A DNA stretch of 6,602 nt, from assembly GCA_002429325.1 (NCBI GenBank), contig DIZH01000018.1, positions 10,417 to 17,018 of the forward strand, in the 5' to 3' direction. The notes under the pieces were generated by a model. That model saw only the letters and a list, made by a program, of their open reading frames with translations, did not search any database and was not told the DNA's origin. Position 1 is the stretch's first letter; every line of letters begins with the position of its first letter. This document shows positions 1 through 6,602 of the stretch, one piece after another. Made by a program: the position numbers and the translations under genes. Source of the stretch: Patescibacteria group bacterium UBA6033 (GTDB lineage Bacteria > Patescibacteriota > Minisyncoccia > Phycocordibacterales > Phycocordibacteraceae).

Positions 1-1994
1 TTGTGCCTCCTGAAGACACGGCTCCCGCTGAACCGCCCCATACTCCGAGTGCCGACACGAGCACGATTGCTGACGTTCCCGATACTGGTACGACTGAAGG
101 AATGGGCGCCGATGTCGATACAAGCGACGTCATCAATCCGTTCAAGCGACAGAAAGGCATGCAAGAAGAAATGGACGCCCTTCTTTCTAAAACAGGAGAA
201 GCGCCAATACTTGATGCTGCAGCTCAGCCGGAGCCTGAACAGGAAGCCGCCGCCGATGCTCTCAATACTCCGCCCGCTCCTCCAATAGAGGCTGAGACGT
301 CAACTCGTTCTCATGAGGAGGAGTTGGAAGCTCACACAGCTGCGCCTGAAGAAGAAAATCCCCCGAGAAGAACTCCAGAGACTGGGACGCATAAAAAGTG
401 GGGAGAGTTCGAGGATATAGATTACACCGACATGCCTTCCAAAGCCGAAGGTACACCGAAGGAATGGCGCGAGAAGTTACGTTCGCTCATTGAAGGTGCG
501 AAAGACAAGATTGGGACTGCGAAAGAGAAGGTGGATTGGTGGAAGAGTTCTGAAGAGCACCTGATACGTCGGTCAGCGGAGTTGGATGCAGAGGCGGAGA
601 AGATCGGCGGCATCGAGAAAACTTTCCGCTCATGGGGCGAGAGTTATAACAAAATGAATTGGAAGACAAAGCTTGCACTAAGTGCTGGCCTCGGCCTCGG
701 AGCAGCGTTTACGGCAGGTTCGCTTGCTATAGCTATTCCTTTGCTTGGTATCGGTATACAGCGGACACTAGGTCTGTCGACCATGTATTTGAAGTTTGAA
801 AAGAATTCGCATGATGAGGCATGGGGCAAGGAGAAGGCCTTGCTTAAGGCTGGTGTCTACACTGTGCTTATGGGGTTGGCGATGAAAGAGGCGATAGAGT
901 ACGTGAGCGAAACTGAGCTCGCTCATACGATGCAAGCGAAAGTCAGTAACTGGCTTGGAGATATGCTTGGGCATCATACAACGCCAGGCGCGACTCCATC
1001 GCAAGAGATTCAATCTACGGACGCGATGGGTAATCAGACGGGCCAGGTGGCTCATACGCCAGAAGCAGCTCCCGTAGTATCCGAACATCTCGCGGCCGCA
1101 GCGGCCGCGGATGAAGCTGCAAAGTCTGCTGGAGCGCCCGAGATACCTGGAATCGAGGTAAAAGCATCATCTGGCCACGGCTATGAGTACATGACGAAAC
1201 GCCTCTGGGAGCAGTTGCAAGAGAAACATATCAAGCTTCCACCCGGTGCAAATCCTGATAGTGATCTTGCAAAACTTCTCGCAGCTGACAAGAGTTCTAT
1301 CGATAAAGTAGTTCATCAGCTCGCGCAAGATAATGAATTCTTTAAAGAGAATGGTACTAGTGCGATCGTTGGCGAGCACGCGAAGATGACCATTGATGCG
1401 AAAGGCAATATCTGGCTTGGTGAAGATATTCTGGCGCCAAAAGGCGGGTCAATAACGCCGGCATATCACCCCGAAGTTCCCGCTGCTGATATTTCTGTTA
1501 CGGAAGAACCGGTCGTGCCACTTCCTGCTGAAACTCCTTTCTTTCATCCCGATGCCCCTATTGTGCAAGCAGATGTTCCTGTAACTGAAGCAGGACCGGC
1601 GCCATTTGAATCCGGATGGCCAGAATCAAATGGTGCGCATCCAATTAGTGAAGCTAGCGGCGTACATTCGCCGATTGAGTCGCATTCTGTTGTGAATAGT
1701 TTTGGTATTGAAGTATCAAATACTGAACCACACGTGTATGTGAATGGGAAAGACCTCTTTGTCTACGGAGGCTCATCGGCGCAAAAAGAGAGGATGATAC
1801 TGGACTATCTCACCAAGAATCCGACGCAAACGGTTATGAGCGGAGATGATGTGGGGAAGTACCGCGTTCCCTGGCATCTAGTAGAAGGGAAACTCGTTCC
1901 TGGGGAACCACTTACAAAGACCGGATTCCTTGGCCTTACGAAGTCATTTGTGCCGCCGCCGGGCCCCGGAGAGTTTAAAGAAGTTGTTTATTAA
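1..1994 (+). CDS. Large membrane protein of unknown function, 5' end cut by the window
   Basis: Frame 3 is open from the window edge to TAA at 1992-1994, giving at least 663 residues. A GTG at position 3 is in frame, but nothing upstream is visible, so the true start is unknown and probably outside. Residue numbers count from that GTG. Residues 1-130 are rich in Pro, Glu, Ala and Thr and look disordered. Residues 150-215 are charged and helix-prone, possibly coiled coil. Residues 224-253 form one long Gly/Ala/Leu/Ile hydrophobic stretch (one long or two short membrane segments) flanked by lysines, and 282-296 is a weaker hydrophobic segment. Residues 390-475, beginning GHGYEYMTKRLWEQLQ, look folded and resemble a region I recall from other CPR proteins; this is memory only. 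A second folded-looking region is at about 565-663. No catalytic motif is recognised. It lies 20 bases before the next gene. An envelope or surface role is a guess. Confidence 0.8.
   Translation, partial: VPPEDTAPAEPPHTPSADTSTIADVPDTGTTEGMGADVDTSDVINPFKRQKGMQEEMDALLSKTGEAPILDAAAQPEPEQEAAADALNTPPAPPIEAETSTRSHEEELEAHTAAPEEENPPRRTPETGTHKKWGEFEDIDYTDMPSKAEGTPKEWREKLRSLIEGAKDKIGTAKEKVDWWKSSEEHLIRRSAELDAEAEKIGGIEKTFRSWGESYNKMNWKTKLALSAGLGLGAAFTAGSLAIAIPLLGIGIQRTLGLSTMYLKFEKNSHDEAWGKEKALLKAGVYTVLMGLAMKEAIEYVSETELAHTMQAKVSNWLGDMLGHHTTPGATPSQEIQSTDAMGNQTGQVAHTPEAAPVVSEHLAAAAAADEAAKSAGAPEIPGIEVKASSGHGYEYMTKRLWEQLQEKHIKLPPGANPDSDLAKLLAADKSSIDKVVHQLAQDNEFFKENGTSAIVGEHAKMTIDAKGNIWLGEDILAPKGGSITPAYHPEVPAADISVTEEPVVPLPAETPFFHPDAPIVQADVPVTEAGPAPFESGWPESNGAHPISEASGVHSPIESHSVVNSFGIEVSNTEPHVYVNGKDLFVYGGSSAQKERMILDYLTKNPTQTVMSGDDVGKYRVPWHLVEGKLVPGEPLTKTGFLGLTKSFVPPPGPGEFKEVVY
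1092..1108 (+). repeat. Two GCGGCCGC octamers separated by one base, encoding an alanine run
   Basis: GCGGCCGC occurs at 1092-1099 and again at 1101-1108. The two self-complementary octamers encode part of an Ala run (residues 364-369) in the large membrane protein. A low-complexity alanine linker explains them fully, and no regulatory role is implied. Confidence 0.6.
1467..1622 (+). repeat. Imperfect 26-residue tandem repeat within the large membrane protein
   Basis: Residues 489-514 and 515-540 of the first gene align as two consecutive units. Both open with His-Pro-acidic (HPEVP and HPDAP) and both carry an AD-x-x-VTE core (ADISVTE and ADVPVTE), followed by Pro-rich sequence. The period is 26 residues if the short indel in the middle is ignored. 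It looks like an old internal duplication in a Pro-rich linker. The DNA copies have diverged, so it is not a recent slippage event. Confidence 0.45.
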
Positions 1995-2001
1995 TTCATG
2001 C

Positions 2002-2007
2002 TATGAT
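2002..2007 (+). promoter_or_regulatory. Likely -10 box (TATGAT) for a leaderless transcript of the helical small protein
   Basis: TATGAT matches the sigma-70 -10 consensus at five of six bases and is followed by 7 bases and then ATG at 2015. Transcription would therefore begin at or next to that ATG. No convincing -35 hexamer lies 16-18 bases upstream. The box overlaps the alternative ATG at 2003, which argues for the 2015 start. Confidence 0.45.
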
Positions 2008-2014
2008 TTCACCT

Positions 2015-2311
2015 ATGCCAGACGAACTTGCTGCACTCATCGCTGCCGATCTCGGCATCACCGACCTGCCAAAGGAGCAACAACAAACGCTCATTTCGCA
2101 GTTCGGCGAGGTCGCGCTCAAGGCGGCGACGATGAAGGTGATAGGTGCGCTCGAGGGAGATAAGCGCGAGGAATTTGCTAAGCTTGCTGAAGCGGGCGAC
2201 GCGACAGCATTGAAGGCGTTCCTCGACCGTGAAGTCCCTGGTCATGAAGGCATGGTCAAAGCCGCAGTCGCCGAGGAAGTTACAAAATTTAAAGCTTTTC
2301 AAGCAGCATAA
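2015..2311 (+). CDS. Small helical protein, DUF5663-like
   Basis: This is a 98-residue soluble protein beginning MPDELAALIAADLG, predicted largely helical, with no membrane segment or cysteine. The pattern is a short N-terminal Leu/Ala helix, then 'ITDLPKEQQQTLISQFGEVALKA', then helices ending in a charged 'EEVTKFKAF' tail. This matches my memory of DUF5663, a family of about 90 residues seen mainly in CPR bacteria; its function is unknown to me. An in-frame ATG at 2003 would add four residues (MISP). I prefer 2015 because TATGAT at 2002-2007 would place the transcript start there, and neither ATG has a Shine-Dalgarno sequence. The stop is TAA at 2309-2311. The fkbp gene follows after 12 bases, so co-expression is possible. 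Confidence 0.8.
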   Translation: MPDELAALIAADLGITDLPKEQQQTLISQFGEVALKAATMKVIGALEGDKREEFAKLAEAGDATALKAFLDREVPGHEGMVKAAVAEEVTKFKAFQAA

Positions 2312-2314
2312 TAT
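2309..2314 (+). promoter_or_regulatory. Possible -10 box (TAATAT) before the FKBP gene
   Basis: TAATAT, overlapping the stop codon of the preceding gene, keeps the three most important -10 positions (first T, second A, last T). It lies 9 bases before the ATG at 2324; CATAAT at 2307-2312 is an alternative reading. There is no Shine-Dalgarno sequence and no clear -35. The call is weak alone and gains support from similar placement at neighbouring genes. Confidence 0.3.
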
Positions 2315-2323
2315 TCACTTGCT

Positions 2324-2836
2324 ATGCAACCCACTCAAACTGGAATCGCTGTCGCACTCGCACTCGCAGTTATTGCGGTGTTCTTTATATTTCCGGGCCT
2401 CTCGCCCTTTTCTAGTCCGGCTGCAGCGACTACCGCAGCGCCAACTGAACCCACTACTACTCAAACCGCATCAACTACTATGACCACCGAAAATTCTGAT
2501 CAACTCCAGGCAACCGACGAAATCGTAGGTACCGGCGCTACCGCTGTAGCTGGCGATAGCGTCACTGTCAATTACGTCGGCTCGCTTACTGATGGGACCG
2601 TTTTCGACGCCTCGGCTAATCACGGCTCAACCGGCTTCACCTTTAATCTCGGCGCTGGCCAGGTTATCAAAGGTTGGGACCTCGGTGTCGCGGGCATGAA
2701 AGTCGGCGGCAAGCGCAAACTCATCATCCCAGCCTCGCTCGCCTATGGCGACAGAGCTATCGGGAATGTGATTCCAGCTAATTCGACTTTGGTTTTTGAA
2801 GTCGAATTGCTGAAAGTCCAAAAAGCAGCTCAATAG
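2324..2836 (+). CDS. Membrane-anchored FKBP-type peptidyl-prolyl cis-trans isomerase
   Basis: This 170-residue protein has three parts: an uncleaved-looking hydrophobic N-terminal helix (about residues 7-25), a Thr/Ala/Pro-rich linker (about 28-60), and one complete FKBP domain (about 61-166). Active-site residues of the FKBP fold are present: Tyr84, Phe94-Asp95, Val114-Ile115, Trp118, Tyr141 and Phe158 correspond to FKBP12 Tyr26, Phe36-Asp37, Val55-Ile56, Trp59, Tyr82 and Phe99. It should catalyse cis-trans isomerisation of X-Pro bonds, and the anchor-plus-linker layout places the domain outside the cytoplasmic membrane, where it would assist folding of exported proteins. There is no lipobox cysteine, so I read the N-terminus as a signal anchor or a non-lipoprotein signal peptide. 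No SD sequence precedes the ATG. Isomerase activity is inferred from conserved residues. The natural client is unknown, although a large membrane protein is encoded just upstream. Confidence 0.93.
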   Translation: MQPTQTGIAVALALAVIAVFFIFPGLSPFSSPAAATTAAPTEPTTTQTASTTMTTENSDQLQATDEIVGTGATAVAGDSVTVNYVGSLTDGTVFDASANHGSTGFTFNLGAGQVIKGWDLGVAGMKVGGKRKLIIPASLAYGDRAIGNVIPANSTLVFEVELLKVQKAAQ

Positions 2837-2856
2837 AGCGTTTCCAAAAAATAGGT

Positions 2857-2862
2857 TACTCT
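2857..2862 (+). promoter_or_regulatory. Possible -10 box (TACTCT) before tgt
   Basis: TACTCT fits the minimal T-A-n-n-n-T form of a -10 element and ends 8 bases before the tgt ATG at 2871, which would give an essentially leaderless mRNA. A GGAG at 2865-2868 is only 2 bases from the ATG, too close to act as a normal ribosome binding site. No good -35 is visible. Confidence 0.3.
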
Positions 2863-2870
2863 CTGGAGTA

Positions 2871-4094
2871 ATGAGTTCGATATCCTTCCAGATTGAAGCA
2901 CGCGCCCCACGAAGTGGGGCGCGTGCTGCTACACTCACCACGCCTCACGGCGTCATACACACGCCAGCATTCAGTCCGGTCGGCACCAAAGCTGATGTAA
3001 AAGGGATTCTCCCTGTCCAACTGAAGGCGCTTGGCGCTGAGGTAGTCCTCGCGAATACGTATCACCTCTATCTGCAGCCAGGTGAAGAGATTGTGAAAGC
3101 CGCAGGCGGTCTCGGGACATTCATGGGTTGGGACGGGCCGACTATGACCGACTCGGGTGGGTTCCAAGTATTCTCGCTCGGCGCGGCATTTGGCAAAACC
3201 ATTTCGAAATTCACGACAGGCGAGGTGACGGAGAAAGAAGATCAACTCGCTGTGTATGATGCTGGCGTCGCGAGTCAGCACGGCCAGCTCGCTATCATTG
3301 ACGACGAAGGCGTCTCATTCACTTCGCATCTCGACGGTTCGCTGCATCGCTTCACTCCCGAGCGCTCAGTCGAGATACAGCATGCGCTTGGCGCGGATAT
3401 GTTCTTCGCATTCGATGAATGCACGTCGCCGAATGAACCGTACGAATATCAGAAAGAAGCCATGGACCGTACGCACCGCTGGGCGGAGCGTAGCCTGAAA
3501 GCGCATCGGCAGAATATCGATGCGAATAAAAAGCAGGCACTTTTCGGAATCGTACAGGGCGGCCGGCACGAAGATTTGCGGCGCGAATCTGCGAAAGAAA
3601 TCGCCCGCCTCGGTTTCGACGGTATCGGCATCGGCGGCTCATTCTCCAAAGAAGATATGCGTAGCGCGCTTTCCGCGGCAGTGGGTGAACTTCCTGATGA
3701 ACTGCCACGCCACTTCCTCGGCATCGGCGAGCCGGGAGATATTCTCGAAGGAATTGCGAACGGCATGGACCTCTTCGATTGCGTCGCTGCGACGCGCATC
3801 GGCCGCCACGGTTCTATTTATACAAAACGGGGGATTCTTCATCTCACTGGAGAACGCTTTAAAGATGATTTCGGTCCGCTCGATCCTGAGACAGTCGTGC
3901 CAGGTACAGAACCGTTCACACGTGCCTATGTCGCGCACCTCGTCCGTGCGAAAGAAATGCTCGGCGCTATCATCGCCTCGACGCACAATGTTGGCTTCAT
4001 ATTGCAGCTTATCGCCGGAGCACGACAAGCCATCCTCGATGGCCGCTTCGAGGAATATCGAGAAGACTTTGTTCGAGATTATTACGGAAAATAA
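2871..4094 (+). CDS. tgt: tRNA-guanine(34) transglycosylase (TGT) lacking the zinc-site cysteines
   Basis: This 407-residue enzyme (E. coli TGT is about 375) should exchange guanine-34 of GUN-anticodon tRNAs for a 7-deazaguanine (preQ1 in most bacteria) on the queuosine pathway. Family signatures run in order: TPAFSPVGT (31-39), ANTYHL (61-66), TDSGGFQVFSL with Asp94, FDECT with Asp182 (181-185), GIVQGG with Gln229 (226-231), and GMDLFDCV with Asp300, the expected nucleophile (298-305). Two features are odd. First, the zinc motif CxCxxC between DPE and RAY reads T341, V343, T346, so all three cysteines are gone, while the downstream His372 stays. Second, the loop usually reading GLAVGEPKEEM is GIGGSFSKEDM (253-263). 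There is also about 30 residues of extra sequence after FSLG (near 105-143). The ATG at 2871 gives the normal N-terminus. I see no other queuosine gene, so the base is presumably salvaged or made elsewhere. Confidence 0.95.
   Translation: MSSISFQIEARAPRSGARAATLTTPHGVIHTPAFSPVGTKADVKGILPVQLKALGAEVVLANTYHLYLQPGEEIVKAAGGLGTFMGWDGPTMTDSGGFQVFSLGAAFGKTISKFTTGEVTEKEDQLAVYDAGVASQHGQLAIIDDEGVSFTSHLDGSLHRFTPERSVEIQHALGADMFFAFDECTSPNEPYEYQKEAMDRTHRWAERSLKAHRQNIDANKKQALFGIVQGGRHEDLRRESAKEIARLGFDGIGIGGSFSKEDMRSALSAAVGELPDELPRHFLGIGEPGDILEGIANGMDLFDCVAATRIGRHGSIYTKRGILHLTGERFKDDFGPLDPETVVPGTEPFTRAYVAHLVRAKEMLGAIIASTHNVGFILQLIAGARQAILDGRFEEYREDFVRDYYGK
2897..2927. repeat. Perfect 14-bp inverted repeat with GAA loop inside the start of tgt
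   Basis: AGCACGCGCCCCAC (2897-2910) is exactly complementary to GTGGGGCGCGTGCT (2914-2927), leaving a 3-base GAA loop closed by C-G. It covers codons 9-19 of tgt (ARAPRSGARA), starting 26 bases after the A of the ATG. The C(GAA)G core is the same as in the unusually stable d(GCGAAGC) mini-hairpin. No T-run follows, so it is not a standard terminator. The encoded stretch has normal family length, so it does not look like an insertion. Confidence 0.85.
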
Positions 4095-4125
4095 TAAAGC
4101 GGTCAGTCGCAGGCTGGCCGCTTTA
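4095..4125. terminator. Probable bidirectional terminator between tgt and the convergent minus-strand gene
   Basis: A 12-bp stem (TAAAGCGGTCAG at 4095-4106 with CTGGCCGCTTTA at 4114-4125, one G-T wobble, 7-base loop) begins immediately after the tgt stop codon. On the plus strand it ends in CTTTATCCTA. On the minus strand it ends in CTTTATTATTTTCC, a better U-rich tail. It therefore fits as a shared terminator for tgt and for the gene ending at 4141. The T-tracts are modest. Confidence 0.75.
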
Positions 4126-4140
4126 TCCTAGAAATCGATG

Positions 4141-4443
4141 CTACTTGGCCAGTGACAGAGTGCCGAAACGACCGCCGATGACGAAATGAGTGATGACATT
4201 CATCACGGGGATGATTGCAACCCGTCGGAATACGAAGACCTGAGCCAATTTGCAATAGTTGCGATCGTCCCAGTCGCTGAGGTCGATGAGCACCACATCG
4301 TCTAGCTCTAGCTTTTCGAAATCGACATAGGTCCCACTATTGAGCCAGAGCGAAGTCCCGTCCGCGAGCACAACGGTGAGTCCTGGCTGGGTGGGCGTTG
4401 GTTCCAATTTCGTGATTCGCGCGTAGATATGGGGGATATTCAA
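4141..4443 (-). CDS. Unrecognised 100-residue protein with TTG start
   Basis: The reading frame runs on the minus strand from TTG (4443-4441) to TAG (4143-4141). The start is well fixed: AAGGAG lies 8 bases upstream, an in-frame TAG sits only 15 bases before the TTG, and there is no ATG alternative nearby. I do not recognise the family. The first half (residues 5-55) alternates short beta-like stretches around 'VVLADGTSLWL' and 'LELDDVVLIDL', which suggests a small beta-barrel (OB- or SH3-like) fold; this is only an impression. Residues 69-90 are hydrophobic but contain an Arg pair at 73-74, so a membrane helix is doubtful. There is one cysteine (Cys64). The gene is divergent from uvrB and convergent with tgt, has its own promoter and terminator signals, and appears to be a single-gene transcript. 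That combination supports a real gene despite its size. Confidence 0.7.
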   Translation of the reverse strand: MNIPHIYARITKLEPTPTQPGLTVVLADGTSLWLNSGTYVDFEKLELDDVVLIDLSDWDDRNYCKLAQVFVFRRVAIIPVMNVITHFVIGGRFGTLSLAK

Positions 4444-4451
4444 GACCGATT

Positions 4452-4457
4452 CTCCTT
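4452..4457 (-). promoter_or_regulatory. Strong Shine-Dalgarno sequence (AAGGAG) for the minus-strand gene
   Basis: CTCCTT on the plus strand is AAGGAG on the minus strand, 8 bases before the TTG at 4443. It decides the start codon and is the only convincing ribosome binding site in the window. Confidence 0.8.
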
Positions 4458-4497
4458 GCTAGATGCTGGTTGGGGAAGGTGCTTTTCAGCTGCCCGC

Positions 4498-4518
4498 ATA
4501 GTATAATATGGAGTCCGT

Positions 4519-4525
<7 letters not shown>
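4498..4525 (-). promoter_or_regulatory. Sigma-70-like promoter for the minus-strand gene
   Basis: Read on the minus strand, a perfect TTGACA (-35, 4525-4520) is followed after 16 bases by TACTAT (-10, 4503-4498, four of six). TATACT at 4505-4500 is a better -10 match but with only 14 bases of spacing. Transcription would start near 4491, giving a leader of about 48 bases that contains the AAGGAG. The -35 lies within the first codons of uvrB, and the -10 region overlaps the uvrB -10 box on the other strand. Confidence 0.5.
4502..4507 (+). promoter_or_regulatory. Consensus -10 box (TATAAT) for uvrB
   Basis: A perfect TATAAT ends 11 bases before the uvrB ATG at 4519, predicting a transcript with a leader of only a few bases. 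GGAG at 4510-4513 could act as a ribosome site only if transcription starts earlier than usual. No good -35 lies 16-18 bases upstream (GTGCTT at 4479 is poor). No LexA-type site (CTGT-N8-ACAG or GAAC-N4-GTTC) is seen in the spacer. Confidence 0.6.
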
Positions 4526-6573
<2,048 letters not shown>

Positions 6574-6577
6574 AAAC

Positions 6578-6596
6578 GAACCGCCCGCAGCGGTTC
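6578..6596 (+). terminator. Hairpin after uvrB, possible terminator cut off by the window edge
   Basis: GAACCGC (6578-6584) pairs exactly with GCGGTTC (6590-6596) around a 5-base loop, starting 5 bases after the uvrB stop. The 6 bases left in the window after it (TCTCGC and on) show no T-run, so an intrinsic terminator is not proven. The A-run on the 5' side would serve better for a gene arriving on the minus strand. Confidence 0.45.
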
Positions 6597-6602
6597 TCGC
6601 CG

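Noticed and set aside
1..288. Open frame 1 at the window start
   Set aside because: It overlaps the large membrane protein in another frame, ends early, and its translation shows no protein-like pattern beyond Arg/Leu/Pro-rich shadow.
1092..1108. Paired GCGGCCGC octamers as a possible regulatory or cloning-derived site
   Set aside because: They fall in frame within an alanine-rich linker made of GCG/GCC/GCA codons, which explains them.
2865..2868. GGAG before tgt as its ribosome binding site
   Set aside because: Only 2 bases separate it from the ATG, which is too short for normal initiation.
2897..2927. Hairpin in tgt as an intrinsic terminator or as the edge of an inserted element
   Set aside because: No T-run follows, the encoded stretch has the usual family length, and there is no target-site duplication.
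6577..6599. GAAC...GTTC after uvrB resembles a Gram-positive LexA (SOS) box
   Set aside because: The half-sites are 11 bases apart instead of 4 and lie behind the gene, so this is the loop and stem of the 3' hairpin. No SOS box is present in the uvrB promoter region either.

Overview
The window reads as a piece of a bacterial chromosome, most likely from the Candidate Phyla Radiation (Patescibacteria, Parcubacteria-like). This placement is an inference. It rests on tight packing of short genes, near-absence of Shine-Dalgarno sequences on the plus strand with -10-like boxes sitting 7-11 bases before the start codons, a small helical protein of a type I associate with these genomes (DUF5663-like), and a large low-complexity membrane protein of the style common there. 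TGA acts as a stop (uvrB ends in TGA and no gene needs it as sense), so the altered codes of Gracilibacteria/Absconditabacteria are not indicated.

Layout. Positions 1-1994 (+) hold the 3' part of a large membrane protein: a Pro/Glu/Thr-rich region, a charged helical stretch, a hydrophobic segment, then a long non-membrane part. Next are a ~98-residue helical protein (2015-2311, +), a membrane-anchored FKBP-type prolyl isomerase (2324-2836, +) and a tRNA-guanine transglycosylase, tgt (2871-4094, +). A hairpin at 4095-4125 ends tgt and probably also the convergent gene from the other side. That gene, at 4141-4443 (-), encodes a 100-residue protein I do not recognise; it starts with TTG behind a textbook AAGGAG. 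A 75-base divergent spacer (4444-4518) carries promoter signals for both directions, and uvrB (4519-6573, +) fills the rest. A last hairpin follows uvrB at the window edge.

How the genes fit together. There is no obvious single pathway. UvrB is nucleotide excision repair, Tgt is tRNA queuosine modification, and the FKBP and large membrane protein both point to the cell envelope. The close spacing of the first four genes allows co-transcription, but each has its own -10-like box, so they may be separate leaderless transcripts.

The most unusual points are in tgt. It keeps its catalytic aspartates but has lost all three cysteines of the family's zinc site, and its base-recognition loop differs from the usual LAVGE. 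A perfect 14-bp inverted repeat with a GAA loop also lies inside its first 20 codons. I see no defence system, mobile element, CRISPR array or RNA gene here.
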